Positions 1 through 12,322 of a DNA stretch of 64,000 nt are shown piece by piece. The stretch's first letter is position 1, and every line of letters begins with the position of its first letter. The notes below the pieces were generated by a model, which searched no databases, had not been told where the DNA came from, and worked only from the letters and a program-made list of their open reading frames with translations. The position numbers were made by a program, and so were the translations under genes. This stretch comes from Lucifuga dentata. Taxonomy: Eukaryota > Chordata > Actinopteri > Ophidiiformes > Bythitidae. The DNA lies in NCBI GenBank assembly GCA_014773175.1, contig VXCM01002236.1, positions 1 to 64,000 on the forward strand, read 5' to 3'.

Positions 1-27
1 CCACACACACACACACACACACACACA
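1..27. repeat. (CA)n microsatellite at window edge
   Basis: Dinucleotide CA repeat truncated by the window boundary. It lies in the intron just 5' of the first visible IRF exon. Confidence 0.95.
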
Positions 28-103
28 GAGAGATGGAAAAATTTGATGTAATATTTGATATAGTAGAAAAATAAAAATCCTCTTTTCAATTCTATTCTAT
101 TCT

Positions 104-230
104 TTTCTATAGTCAGCCCAAATCTTCCAAATCCCATGGAAACATGCTGCTCGTCATGGCTGGAGTNTTTCTATAGTCAGCCCAAATCTTCCAAATCCCA
201 TGGAAACATGCTGCTCGTCATGGCTGGAGT
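104..230. other. Assembly join: exact 63-bp duplication across one N (IRF exon)
   Basis: Bases 104-166 and 168-230 are identical and are separated by a single N at 167. Both copies include the acceptor and first 54 bases of the IRF exon. The pattern recurs six more times in the window, so it is a contig-end overlap left unmerged rather than a biological duplication. Confidence 0.9.
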
Positions 231-622
231 ATTGATCAAGATGCTACATTGTTCAGGAGCTGGGCCATGCACACTGGTAGAAGACTCTCTCTCTTTATCT
301 ATCACTCACGTGCACACACACACACTGAAACACACGCTTTCTCTTCTGGAATTAAGTAATACCAAAATTGTCACAGTAATGTCACAGACTACTTTTTTTT
401 TTTATCTTTGTGTCTGCAGTGCTACAACATATTTAATATAATCTTTGTATCTNACTTTTTTTTTTTATCTTTGTGTCTGCAGTGCTACAACATATTTAAT
501 ATAATCTTTGTATCTATTTGCCTGATAAATTGAAATTTGTGTTTATAATCACCAAACTAATTTTATGCTATAACTATAATCTATTACAGCATGTTTTGAG
601 TAACAAGTTGAGTCAACTCCCC

Positions 623-661
<39 letters not shown>

Positions 662-3618
662 GCTGGGAAAGATATGATTCATATCATGGGAAAGCTCCAG
701 TCCAGCTGCTGTGAATACGCAGGCTCAGCTCATGTTGCTGTCAAAGTACACCAGGACCATATCATGTGAATGTGTAACAGTAGATACTGTGTGAATATGG
801 GATAGCTGATAGCAGTTAATAATTATATATGCAAAATACAGAACCACAGTCGAGCCATTCAAAAGTCACACAAGGCAACACCTTGGTGTTCTTCTGGTAA
901 TTAAAGGTCTGTCTGTAAGACTTTTAGAGGACGTGTAAAACAAAGCTGCTGCTACCTGTTGTTTCTATTAGCTCTTGGCTGCTGTAAATGATCTGTAGTG
1001 GATCTTTTTAGCCTCCAATGACTTTATTACTCAGGCCAGATATTATACTCAGACGAGTGGCTGAGATCCATTACAGACTCTGTTGCTAAATTTGAGAAAA
1101 GACTCACCAGACTGGATGAAGTCAATGGTGGATGATCTGCTTGTTCGTGTTACATGTTCATGTTTTTCCATGATAGCAGCACATTAGATGTGAATATGTC
1201 TTATCGAGATTTTTGAAGATGATACACTAACAATACATTTTTTTACAGTCAGCAATCTGCTGTTAGTGATCACAGGCTTTGGTAAGATCAATATCTCTCC
1301 TCTACATCAGCAGAGTGGACACTAAAGGATAGTCTGCATGCTAATTTTTTTTCCATAATCTTACTAAATCCTAATGTTATTTTGTTTATTACAGTATTTT
1401 ACATTTTTTTTTCACAAATAGACATAATCAGAAAACATTAATAACTTAGATTTATTTCCAATTATTAAAGGACATGTCAATCAATTTTGGAATGATAGTA
1501 GGTTCCAAACCTGGGGTGACCCTTTTGTTAACATTTGGATCCCAGATTGTACCTTTAAATGCAATATGCATGGAGGAAATTTGCTGAGATTTTAAATATG
1601 TTTCTGGTTTGAACTGTTTTGTTGTCAGGTACTGTATAACCCAAACCCAACTCAACAACTTAGACTTATCTGTCTGATTGACATTGTCTGATTCACTTCA
1701 GGGCGGTACCATCCAGGCAAAGACAAGCCGGATCCTAAGACATGGAAAGCTAATTTCCGCTGTGCCTTGAATTCATTGCCTGACATCTGTGAGCTGCAGG
1801 AGCACAGCAGGAAGAGAGGCAGCAACGCCTACAGAGTCTACAGGATGCTGCCGAGCACACACACACACAGACGCAGGAGAAGTGAGGCGTGCATGTATGC
1901 TCCTTCTCACAGCTTTTGACTTTTAGAGTGTATCAGATAGTGACGCTACAACTCCTCTCCTCTCCTCTCCTCTCTTCTCCTCTCCTCTCCNCTCTCCTCT
2001 CCTCTCCTCTCCTCTCCTCTCAGGCCTACACGTGTTCAACAGGTCCAGAGAACAACAGACAAGTTTAGGAGCATGCAAACGTGATGATACGTACATCACC
2101 ACACCGACTTCACAACCCACCACAAGAAGACTGACTGCAGAGACACCACAGAAGGTGGAGATCCCTGCAGAAGACACACATAGCAGCACTCAAATACATG
2201 GTAGGAGCAGACAACATGCACACACAAATTATTATATTGTTTTACATTGATTTGTTTTGATGTGGTTAGTTATGAATGTTCCTCCTGCATCATGATAAGG
2301 ATGATAGTTGTTGCTGTTGTGCAGGGCTCTGGGAGGCCATTCCAGAGGACCAGGAGCAGACTGAGTCTGTCTTTAAGGTATCAGACCTTTGACTGATTGA
2401 CTGACTTGACGTCAGTCAGTCCTCCATGATTCACTGCAAGAGTTTTATTAAGCTTTTTGGACAGTCTGAGCATCTGTCTATCTGCATGTCAAATTGTTTT
2501 AGTTACTGTTAAATACAACACATGGTTATTTTCATTAAGGCGTGCTTTATAAAGGTTTATAAGTTAGAACAAATGACTTTAGTAATGTTAATAACAGAAC
2601 AGTAATAAGCGATATGCAAGAATTCTTGAAGAATTTAAATCATTGTTTCAACATGCTGCATGATTCACATCAAAGGAATTTTCCCATAACCTGGCAACCC
2701 AAAAGGTGTTCTTGTTAATGTCTTAAAGGCTTAAAGGCCTTAAAGGCTTTACTCAGCACTGCTCATGCTTATCTTGACTGTCTAAGCGTGTCAGACCAGT
2801 TCAATGGAGAGCAGAGAGGCTGCAGGTTTTCAGACCAACCAGAAACAACTGGTTTGATTTCAAAGATCAGCACAGATCAGTCTGAGTGGAGGAGCTACAA
2901 GCCTGTTTCAATGACTGATTGACCTAAAGTCTGACTGACTGTGGATATTTTGTCTCTCATAGCTGATAGATCACTTTAGCTATGCTGACCTGTCTAACCA
3001 GCCTGAAGTGCAGAAAGGATGGAGATCACACACACTGTGGGACCACTGGCACTGTAGGATACTCTCAATCTGTCTCTCTCTTTCTGTGTGTATTAGGTTT
3101 GTCTTCAACCAATTGAAAGTCTTAATCTACTAGCAATAGTATCTGTTTGACTAAAATTGTCAAACTGTCTATCTCGTGTTTATCTCGTGTGATCTGTCGC
3201 TCTGTCCCAGGTGAATACAGTCATGCAGAGAGTTCTTATTAAAAAAGGATATTTGTGAATATTATTGTAACTATTAGCTCATCCCCCATAAATACACACA
3301 CAAAAAAAGACTTTTTTCTCTGTTGACCAAGACCCTAACAGCTGATTTTTGACTGAGAGGATGCAAGCCTATAATGTGTGAACGCTGTATTGTGTGAAGT
3401 TTGTACTATATGTGAAGAATCACAGGCTTGACTGTTTCCATGTTTTTGTGTGTGTGTTTCATGTCGTTTTCTGCTCTTTAGGCTCTGGCGAGGATAACCT
3501 GTACTCCCTGCACACAGAGAACTATGCATGCTGGACAGGAAGCAGCGATCTTCTTGGTCAAAACTACATCAAGGAACTCTCTGATTGGTCCACGACTCAC
3601 CAAACATTCAGCTCTTAG
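177..3618 (+). CDS. irf11: Interferon regulatory factor, IRF1/IRF11 type, 3' six coding exons
   Basis: Exons 177-276, 1702-1881, 2024-2200, 2325-2377, 2963-3053 and 3482-3618 (stop TAG) join in frame to 245 residues; the 5' exons lie outside the window. The first two exons encode the second half of the winged-helix DNA-binding domain, with the diagnostic stretches [39 protein letters not shown] and [17 protein letters not shown] and VYRMLP place it in the IRF1/IRF2/IRF11 group rather than IRF4/8/9. These factors are nuclear activators binding GAAA-rich interferon response elements. The part after the DNA-binding domain is short (about 150 residues), unlike its mammalian relatives, and ends in YIKELSDW...FSS. 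IRF11 (irf1b) is my best choice; irf1 or irf2 are alternatives. An exact 63-bp duplication around the N at 167 repeats the start of the first exon and is artefactual; 177 is the acceptor of the intact copy. Neighbouring cdc42se2 matches human 5q31, where IRF1 lies. Confidence 0.82.
391..515. other. Assembly join: exact 62-bp duplication across one N (IRF intron)
   Basis: Bases 391-452 recur exactly at 454-515 with N at 453. The duplicated segment contains an 11-T run, a likely reason for failed overlap merging. It is intronic, so no coding effect. Confidence 0.9.
626..660. repeat. (AC)n microsatellite in IRF intron
   Basis: Perfect AC dinucleotide array of about 35 bases within the intron between exons ending 276 and starting 1702. 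The rest of that intron (277-1701) shows no other feature I can support. Confidence 0.95.
1950..2020. repeat. irf11: (CCTCT)n pyrimidine microsatellite next to an IRF splice acceptor
   Basis: CT-rich pentamer array, interrupted by an N at 1991, in the 142-bp intron 1882-2023. It ends directly at the CAG acceptor at 2021-2023 and thus serves as the polypyrimidine tract. Array length across the N is unknown. Confidence 0.9.
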
Positions 3619-4228
3619 ATGTGCACTGAGCAGCAATTATCTGCTCATCTTCCTCCTAATGGTCCATAGCATACATTTGATTCAGCTTTCTATGCATCAA
3701 CTGTCCTCCAATCCTGCCTGTGTGTTTGCTGAGCTGACTGCTGAGAGCAAGAAATAAGAGATGAAGAGCTGACAGGAAGTATTGCTCTGTCAGTCTGTTG
3801 GTTGGTTGGTCATTCTCTCTGCTGAGCGTACTGGGATCCTGTTCCAAGCCAAGCTTTATGTCTGTCATCATCACTTCAGTTCACTATGGTTCACTGCCTC
3901 ACACTCGCTGAAATGATACCAAGCTCACACAACTTCTTATGGAGTAAATAGATTTTATTTCACTTCTTGTGCAGACTCAGTTATTGTTGTACATTTACCC
4001 AATGACACATGAAACAGAATCTGTGCCTGTAGACAGAAAAGAGGCAGACTGCTTGGCTTTAAGTTTGAAGGTCCAAGTAGAAGTCAGAACTGTCTGAGTT
4101 TTTTAATCAAACATTCATCACATTCAGTGTGTCCACTTAAGACCTCATATGTACTCCATAGGTTCCTTACAATTGCCTTTCAGGGTTTACATGCTTGTAA
4201 TTTGTCCAATGTATCCATTTTTTTTACA
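3619..4228. other. Presumed 3' UTR and flank of the IRF gene
   Basis: No coding exon or repeat recognised. The stretch begins at the IRF stop codon, so its first part should be 3' UTR. No convincing poly(A) signal is seen before the transposon that starts at 4229. Confidence 0.4.
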
Positions 4229-4929
4229 AGCACTCTACAGGCCAGATGTTTGAGGCCACACCCAGATTAAAAAAAAAAAAAATCAGTACACTGTGTTTTC
4301 AATTTCTTGCACAAGAAATGACAAAAATACATAAAATAAATGTAATTAGTTTTCAAGAAGAATTTGTCAACATAAAAGCACTTTGAAGTCATTTCAGGCT
4401 CAGACTTTGGTTTCGTCAAAGTAACCTCCTCTGGCCAAGTCCTAATTCTCAAAACCTTTTGCTTCTCCTTTGAATGGATGTAAATTTGGTATAATTTTGA
4501 TGAACGTTTTGGATCGTTGTCCTGTTGAAGAATGAAATTTTGACCAATAATTTGTAAACTGAATGGAATCGTGTGTCTTTGAGGGATGGAATGGTAATTC
4601 TTTCTTTATAATTCCTTTAACTTGGACCAAGTGTCCAGATCTCTCTCCCCCAAAACACCTCACAGCATTACTGACCCCCCCCCCCCCCNCCACACACACA
4701 CACAAAACATGGGGTGGTTGCAGAGCAATAGCATGAGCTATAGCCATTTCTTAAGCCATAGTGGCTATAATGTGCTCTTGTTGACAAATTCTTCTTGAAA
4801 ACTAATTAGCTACATTTATTTTATATATTTTTGTCATTTGCTGTGCAATAAATTGTAAAACAAACAGTGTATTGATGATTTTTTTCTTTTTAATCTGGAG
4901 GTGATCTCAAACTTCTGGCCTGTAGTGTA
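4229..4929 (-). mobile_element. Tc1-like DNA transposon remnant with long inverted ends
   Basis: The two ends (about 4231-4400 and 4770-4929) are imperfect inverted repeats of roughly 165 bp sharing the terminal motif CACTACAGGCCAG. Read on the minus strand, the interior still encodes fragments of a Tc1 transposase catalytic domain: CFGGERSGHLVQVKGIIKKE, and, in another frame, FQQDNDPKRS, which carries the second catalytic aspartate region. The open frame is interrupted by frameshifts and by a C-tract/N/(CA)n block at 4679-4703, and most of the transposase is missing. It is therefore a dead, internally deleted copy. A TA is present next to the right end; the left TA is not preserved. Confidence 0.8.
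4679..4703. repeat. Poly-C joined to (CA)n through one N
   Basis: A C homopolymer meets a CA dinucleotide array at the N at 4689. The same poly-C/N/CA junction occurs at 41067, 45991 and 55461. Confidence 0.85.
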
Positions 4930-7900
4930 TCTTATGGACAGATCCACAGAGCTCAAGTCTTTCACATGACAGTAACATACAATCTGTTTTTGATGTTGGA
5001 GTAAAGCTTGATCCCTTAACCTTTACATTATGCATATTTATTTGCTGCTCTTTTTGTTTTTGATGTGCATGCTGTGTTAACTTTCTAAATGGTACAGATC
5101 CATTTGGTTATTTTTAATTATTGGTGTGGCATTTTTGTGACCAGATTAACTGGAATATCTGTATGAGTGTATGTAATATAGGCATAATTCAGGTGATGGA
5201 AAGTTAAGAATATTTTTCCTCTATAAGTTGTTTTTTATTATTATTATTATTATTATTGTAATTAGAACAAGTAAATAAATAAATTTCTGTAACTTTAAGA
5301 TAAAACCAGCAACAAAAACAAGCTTGCTTTGAAGGAAAGAGAAATCGAGTCATTCTACTGTGTTCACTGACAAACCAACAACTACCATGCTATGCTGTGA
5401 TGCCTTACAAAGTGTTTCCATAGATCAGTAAGAAGAGCATTCAAAAAAATATATAGGTTGATTCTAGGGCTGATAGGTTGATATGTTTTCAGTTATCCCT
5501 TGCTGTGTGCTGTGTTTGAGGTCCTGTTGTCTTTGTCCAGTGTGACTGTATGTCAGTAAGTCAAACTCCTGCATATTAATTATACTTTATCATGACAAAG
5601 AATGACAGCATGTCTTAGGATTTGGCGGGAACACAAAAGCTTTTCTTACCTAGGCTTTAGATAGATGAAGGTGTTTGTAGCAGTAAATTGATGATAATGA
5701 AATATAATTTATCCTCCTATTAGCTATAAATTATATTATATTTGCTTTTAATACTGACTTGTTACAACTTGTACTTAATGAACCATTTTTAGTGAGATTA
5801 TTTGGCAGCAACTTTTAAAATTGATGCGATGAATTGTTTCACAATAAATAAATAAATAAAGAAGTGGTCAGATTCTTGCCTGTAATTTTTCATATTTGTA
5901 TACAGCTATGTGGCATAAGAGTAGCGAAGAAGAAAGGGAAACAAAATGCATGAATAGATAAAATATGTGTAGTGAGAGAAAAACATGACTCACAATTCCA
6001 CACACGCACACAATAATGGCACTTTATGAAGTCCAGTGTAATTAGTTTGACTGTAAAAATCTTTGGAGAGACAAGTGGAACCAAATCTGTTTTATTTTAA
6101 TTTTAAAGGCCACTGACAAATTAGTGTATAAGTAGAATATGAATAATAACTTTACATGAATTAATGAGGATGAATTCCATATCAGAAGAATTTTATTTTA
6201 TTGATTGTAATTACTCATAGAATGCTTCCATCTGTACTCTGGTTAACGTTGTGTACCAAACTTTAGTGTACATTCTCATTCTTTGCTATTACTTCTGACT
6301 AGAATCGATGTATCAGCATCTGATCCAGTTAACAGGGTCTCTTGTATTTTAATCTTAAAATAATTTGTGTTTTCTTGCAGAATGAGTCCTTGTCACCTTT
6401 CCATCTCATACATGTGGTGGCATTTGAGCATAAAATCATGTAACACACATCACAGTTGGTCAGACACTGACAGATGTCAGATGCAACATTTATTTTAAAA
6501 TTTTTACTCTGAAAAATGCAAATAAAAGATAATTGTACTGTTCTCAATATGTGGCAAAAGAAAGCACTGCTCCTGTTCTGCCTCACCAGAAATGTCATAC
6601 AGATAAAACACAGAAAGAAATACACAATTACTAGGAACTTGAACATTTATTATTATTATTTTTAGGTTTATAGTATCCTAAGACCTAAGGAATCCTAAAA
6701 ATAGTTTTTAAGTCACAATCAGCCAGTCAACTAGCACAACCTGCTGGTCACACAATGAAGTGCAACCCCACATGAAACCCAAAGTCTACACAGCTGAAAA
6801 GGTCAGGAAAAAGAAATGAATCTATATTCACGTAATAAAACAATACATTCATTTCTCATAGAAATTACACTAAATGCTCACACAGGACTGGAGGAGCTCT
6901 GTGACATCAATGTAGCTTCAGAAATGAAATAATGAAACCTGCCAGTGAATGTGGTTAACAATAGTTTCAAAGGTCAACTTGTGTGACAAAGTGATAACAC
7001 AATCAAAAACCCGACGTCCAATCCGGGTAGCTCAGTATGTTAGGATTTTACAGAATCTTATTCTCCTCTGAAACAACACAAATGGAAACAGTCAGGCAAT
7101 GAAAAGGAGTCAGTTACAATCAGACAGCAGTGCAGTGATAAACTACCTGTCATAACTGTAAGATGAAGTGATGAGATGAAGAATTTTAGTTTTATGAGAA
7201 GGACATGTTTCTCCTCTTACTCTCCCCCTTCTTTAATTTTTCTTGGTCTGATGAGATCTGAATTTAGCTATTGGAATCCATAAATTGCTGATGCACGAAA
7301 GCTACCAGTAATCATCAATTTGTGCTTTTAGCCTGTGGTGATGTTCTGAATTTACATATTGACTGTCTCCTCTGTTGACTGCAAAAGATATTGTAAAGGT
7401 GATATATGACACTATCAAGAATATTACAGACTAAAGATTCCATTGCTGTATTAGAAATAGTATAACAATGGACTATTTACTCCTTTAACAACATACTTCA
7501 CTTGAGTTTAAAATACAAAAACCCTGATGTTCCACTGTAGGGTGTAAATACACACAGCAGCAGATCCAGTACTGATGACAATCTGCTGTTCCTGAAGCAG
7601 GAGAGAAAGTTTACATCAAGCAGCCCTTTTTTCATAAAGCCACTCCAGATATTCTATGGCTAAGAAAACAGTATGAATACAACTTTGAGAGACAAAAAGT
7701 TCCATCTATCTCTGGTTTGTGCAGTAAAGTGGAATTAATATAGCAGCAAATAAAAAGGCAGGAATGACATGAACTCCAGGCGAATCACCATGACACAACT
7801 AGTAAGCAGTATAAACAGGCAAATATGTTTTTTGTTCCAAGAAGTGATGAAAACTCATTTTCAACTTACTTCAATTAGTAAACTCTATCTGCTGAAAAGA

Positions 7901-9092
7901 GGTAAAGTCTCAAATAAAAACAAACATGATTAGATGAGTTTCATAGCCACTGTGGGTAAGATGACAATTTCATTTTTTTGTGAAAATAATGTAAAATCCC
8001 AATGAAAATATCATCAAGAATGAAGTAACTTAGTCATAAACACTGATAAAAATGTGGGTAATATATTTGGTTTAATACCCTTTTGTAGCATTTTTCAGTT
8101 AGAAAAGACAGCCAACAGTTTGATGAGAGTTTTTAAAGTAACATGAGGCCAATACAGCCTCGAAATCCACTTTTAATAATGTTAAGCATTTATTTCACCC
8201 TCTGTAAGTGCTATAGATTATGTATGATTTCTGAAATTAGAAATGCCTGGACTATCATTATAGACACAACTTCCTACCATAATTCATGGTCTACAGATGA
8301 CACAAAAGATTGTAAAGAATAAAGTAAATGCATATTAAAAAACTTAATGAAATGAGCAAGCTCAATAATGACGTGTGGTTAAATGACACTGGTTAGGACA
8401 AAGAATGAAAATTACTTCAAAAAGCAGATTAGAAAGTTCATAGTTTATTAAAATTCTACATGATTTGATCTAAATGAGTATATATATATATAAAAAAAAA
8501 CAAAAAAAAAAACAGGTTTTAAATCAATGCGAAATTCCTAAGCGAGTGTACAATGCATGGTCCAGTGTACTCTACTCATTTCAAGTTTATTACAAAACAG
8601 CAATCTTTAACCCTGAAAGCCACTCAGAGAGTCATGAGTATTTCTCAGAAAACAACAATGAACATATCGCTTTTTGTCTTGCTACCTCTACCTGTCTTTT
8701 GATAAACCTCTGAGCATACAGAAGGAAACACAATGTTCCAAATCTCCGGTGTGGCCCAGCCACCATGAGGTCCGTTTGTAAATCAGATAATAAATACAGG
8801 CATCCAAATGGGCTACAACAGCAAATATTTCAGAAAATAATTTCCTCATGCATACACACAAGCATACATCTGACTGAGATTATGAGCTTTCTAAACCCCC
8901 TTATCTACTCTTTACAGTGCAACAGTATGGCAGCAAAAGGATAGCAGTGCTTTCATTAAAAAAAAAAAAAAAAAAAAAAAAAAGAAAAGAATGAAAAATA
9001 ACAATATGTACAACATTATGGAAAAGCAGTAGTTTCATCTTTTGGTCCTGTGTCCATTACAGACAGAACTGCTTTTGAAAATGCTTCCTCAT

Positions 9093-9129
<37 letters not shown>

Positions 9130-9214
9130 GTAGTTTCCACGAGATTCTGTCATGGTCTGTGAGGGGAAAAGAAGTGGAACACACATTAGGATCTCAATCA
9201 TTATCACACTTCCC
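4930..9214. other. AT-rich intergenic DNA without recognisable genes
   Basis: Only short frames with no family resemblance, a TTA microsatellite near 5231-5256, an AAAT run near 5844-5860, a 23-A run near 8959, and an (AAC)n array at 9092-9129. Minus-strand AATAAA signals near 6645 would suit a very long cdc42se2 3' UTR, but nothing requires that. Confidence 0.5.
9092..9129. repeat. (AAC)n trinucleotide microsatellite
   Basis: About twelve AAC units. The translated Asn or Cys runs on either strand are repeat artefacts and not proteins. Confidence 0.95.
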
Positions 9215-9773
9215 ACTTCACAGCTGATAATTTTGCATGATTGTCAGAAAATGGTTGTCAATAACAAAATGTTTCACATTACTGACAGCCCTTTTCTAAA
9301 ACATAAAACCATGTTTAATTTCTTTTTCTTTGCCAAATTGCCTCATCTTTCATAATCAAATGTTCAGGTGATACACCTTAAAATTAAACGTTTCACCTGC
9401 TAACACGTATGTGCAAATGTAGAAGAGATGGTCGTTTTTAATTTCTCAGTAAAAGCAGTTTTGTCGTGGGACTATATTCCCTGGGGGAGACAAATATTTT
9501 CTTCTGTGCAGCTCTGTGCTGGACCGGTTAATTAAAGTTAATAAACAAAAAAATGTAATAGATATTGTGTTCATGTTTCAAGTCTCTACAAGTTGATTTT
9601 AATAGCGTTCTGGAAAGAACCGAAACCAATGGCAGTCTTGGAAGGTAGGAAAAATAATTTAAAATGTACCGCTCCAGTAGTATGTTTGGGGAAATGGCTG
9701 TCAGTAACGTAACATGTATGCAGGTTGTATATACTGGGCTCGCACATGCAGAATCATCGGTACGCTCCTTTAA
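9215..9773. mobile_element. TTAA-flanked inverted-repeat element, copy 1
   Basis: Homologous over its length to the segments at 10646-11199 (opposite orientation) and 21816-22400. The right end reads GGTACGCTCCT followed by TTAA at 9770-9773. Conserved internal blocks include ACCAATGGCAGTC, GGAAGGTAGGAAAAA, the GGACTATATTCCC block and AATGGCTGTCAGTAACGTAAC. The left end is degraded and its boundary approximate. No open frame of transposase size is present, so this is a non-autonomous element. Confidence 0.7.
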
Positions 9774-10645
9774 TTGTCCACATCCAGCGGGAGATTGGAT
9801 ACGAGGCAAGTTTTAACACTAAGCGTTGCCTGATGTTCCAGCACTCCTAAAGAGTCACATTGGCAATGTCCCAATCAAGCCACGGGTGGGAAAATCCCAA
9901 AATCAAACATTTTGCCCGTGTAACGCCAGCTGCTAACCTGACATGCTGACACACAACCTGCCAAGAAAAAGCCTGCATATTGCCTGAATGTCATGTTGCC
10001 GACAGCGACATCACCGTCACGAGTGTCTGTAATTTCACTCAGGAATGAAGATTCAATAACGGAAGCTAATCAATAAAAAAAGGATTCCTGAAACATGAAT
10101 TCTCCTGAATCAAATATGACACAAATATACTGTGTGGTGTTTCATCAGTTCCCATCAAAGGCAGATAAGACAAGAACCTCTTTTATAGGAACCCGCAGAA
10201 GACAAGACTGCAACAGTTCATCTTCATCTGCTTTAATTCTGTGTTTTTAGAATTCTGTAATTGATTGTTGGAAGTAATATTTATGCATTGTTTGCTTTAA
10301 GTAATAAATATAGGCACAGTTCAATCTCCATTTCCTTGACTCTTGATAAGTTACTGTATGATTTGACAGTGTAAATTTGATAACTAATACTAACAATACT
10401 AAAAATACTAACGAAATTAATAACATTTCGTGAAAAAAGTCTGACTCAAAATTTCTCCACTTTACACTTGCAGAGTCTCTTGGGAATACCTGCATCGTGC
10501 AGCTGTACTTGTGAAAGTTCTGTATGATTAGGAACATGTTTTTTTTTTTTTATTTTATGGCAAAATCAGACATTTTTTTGGTGACTTCACTTTGTTACTT
10601 TCTCAGATGGTGAATCTTGAACCTGGACTGACCCCTGATGAAGAC

Positions 10646-11199
10646 TTAAAGGAGCATACCGGTGATTTTGCATCTTGAGCCCAATAAATACAACTCACAT
10701 ACGTTACATTACTGATAACCATGTTTTCAAAATCTGTACATTTTACATTTGTTTTCTATCTTCTAGAGCCAGTTGCTTCACTTCATTCTAGTACGCGATT
10801 AAAATCAACTTGTAGAGACTTGAAACTTGCTTGAGATAAGTAATCCAGTGCAGTAAGCACGCCACCTATTAAATTTTTTGTCAAAGTAACTTTATTTAAC
10901 CAGTCCAACAAGGAGCTGCATGGAAGACAATCTGTGTCTCTGCCAGGGAACATAGTCGCAGGAGAAGATGGCTTTTACAAAGAAATTAAAAAGATCACAT
11001 GTAAGTCTTAGCATGTCAAATTGAATTTTACGGTGGATCTTTCACCTAAACATTTCACTTTGAAAGATTAGAGGATTTGAAAAAATAACACGAAAACTAA
11101 AATATGGCTTTATGTTGTGGAAAATGGCTGTCAGTAATGTAACGTGTTTGCGGGTAGCAGTTATTAGGCTTATATAAAACCACTGATATGGTCCTTTAA
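10646..11199. mobile_element. TTAA-flanked inverted-repeat element, copy 2 (best preserved ends)
   Basis: Starts TTAA-AGGAGCATACC at 10646 and ends ATATGGTCCT-TTAA at 11199, so the termini are inverted repeats next to an identical TTAA on both sides. TTAA target duplication is typical of the piggyBac and Kolobok superfamilies; superfamily assignment is inference. It lies in reverse orientation to copy 1 and downstream of the cdc42se2 stop. Confidence 0.75.
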
Positions 11200-11612
11200 A
11201 CAGTGTATTACTTCAACATATGATTATTGTGGCTAGGAGTTGAGTCAAGGCAGTTATTCATTAGTTTTGTAGAAGAAATTCAAATTGTTTTTAAACATGT
11301 GACATCCCCAAATTTAATTGTTGGAATTCTTTTTTTTCATCATTTACCTTAAAAGTTCTAAAATTTGCCACTTTGCTTTGATCTTTACTTTTTACATAAG
11401 TGAATAAACCACACCAAGCCAGAGTTACACTTTTGATGACAAGCAACTATTAAACACATGTATAACCTATACGACAATTATGGGAGACAGAGGAACCGCC
11501 CACTTTCTTTGAAAATGTTTTGATCTAACACCTGTAATGCACTTAGTAGAAACTTTTTTAAGTAAGTGCAATCTTCATTAATACTTTCGGCCCTTAAAAA
11601 TAAGTTACATAT

Positions 11613-11618
11613 TTTATT
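11613..11618 (-). terminator. cdc42se2: Candidate poly(A) signal of cdc42se2
   Basis: AATAAA on the minus strand, about 120 bases past the cdc42se2 stop codon. It would give a short 3' UTR; further AATAAA motifs downstream could give longer forms. Confidence 0.45.
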
Positions 11619-11734
11619 ACTCGAAAAAAAACATATAAATAGATAAATAAAAGCACGATATATGTCTAAGCTGGACTAAATTCTGTGACTGATGACAAAT
11701 TCCACTGAGGGATGAATCTGTATCTCTCACCTTG

Positions 11735-12322
11735 TTACAAGTGAGAACCTTCAGAACCTCCATGCGCGTAGCCCCCTTTAGATTTCATCTGGGCCTGGAC
11801 AAGGTCCACCTACAAGCACGTATATACAAAATGTTAGCTGATAAAAATTACAGCTGATATATTCTGTTGTTACATATTCTGAGAAGAAGCCCAACACTCA
11901 CTGATGCCAGTCCCAGGCCCATGTCTCCTGAGCCCACATGTGTTGTGTGAACAAAGTTTGTTGGCTCCCCGATCATGGAGCGATCAATCCGTCGCCGTCG
12001 TTTCTGAAATAATCAGACTATTAGGTTACTTTTACATAAAAATGCTATAGAACATTTACAGTTTTCAGGGTTTTGGTGCAATGAAAGATGTGTGCCATCT
12101 AATACTGAGGGGAGGATAAGGCAGAAAACTAGAATATGCTGCTGCTGTATAGAAATCAATATGCCATCTAAAGGACACTGTGTTCTGACTCTCACTTAAA
12201 AACAAGGGCGGCTGCCACACAAATTGAGGAAGCCGAAAAGTTCGTCTTCTCACTGATTCCATGCTTACCGGCTGTGGCTGCTCTGCAATGCAGCAGCTGA
12301 AACAAACCCAGAACTCAGTCAT
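11735..12322 (-). CDS. cdc42se2: CDC42 small effector protein 2
   Basis: Three coding exons, 12322-12269, 12003-11902 and 11809-11735 (stop TAA), give 76 residues. The protein opens [18 protein letters not shown], with a Cys pair at residues 10-11 that in this family is palmitoylated and anchors it to the membrane. A basic run [14 protein letters not shown] and the CRIB-type motif around [17 protein letters not shown] (about residues 28-45) follow, which binds GTP-loaded Cdc42. The family acts in Cdc42-dependent actin signalling at the plasma membrane. The N-terminal half matches SE2 more closely than SE1 (Cys-Phe-x-Cys-Cys-Ile-Ala-Glu-Gln-Pro), while the tail [17 protein letters not shown] is shorter than in the human protein. 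A non-coding first exon is predicted at 13817-13870, with its promoter shared with nip7. Confidence 0.9.

Noticed and set aside
9016..9227. Poly-Asn and poly-Cys frames on opposite strands
   Set aside because: They are translations of the (AAC)n microsatellite and have no conserved sequence around them.
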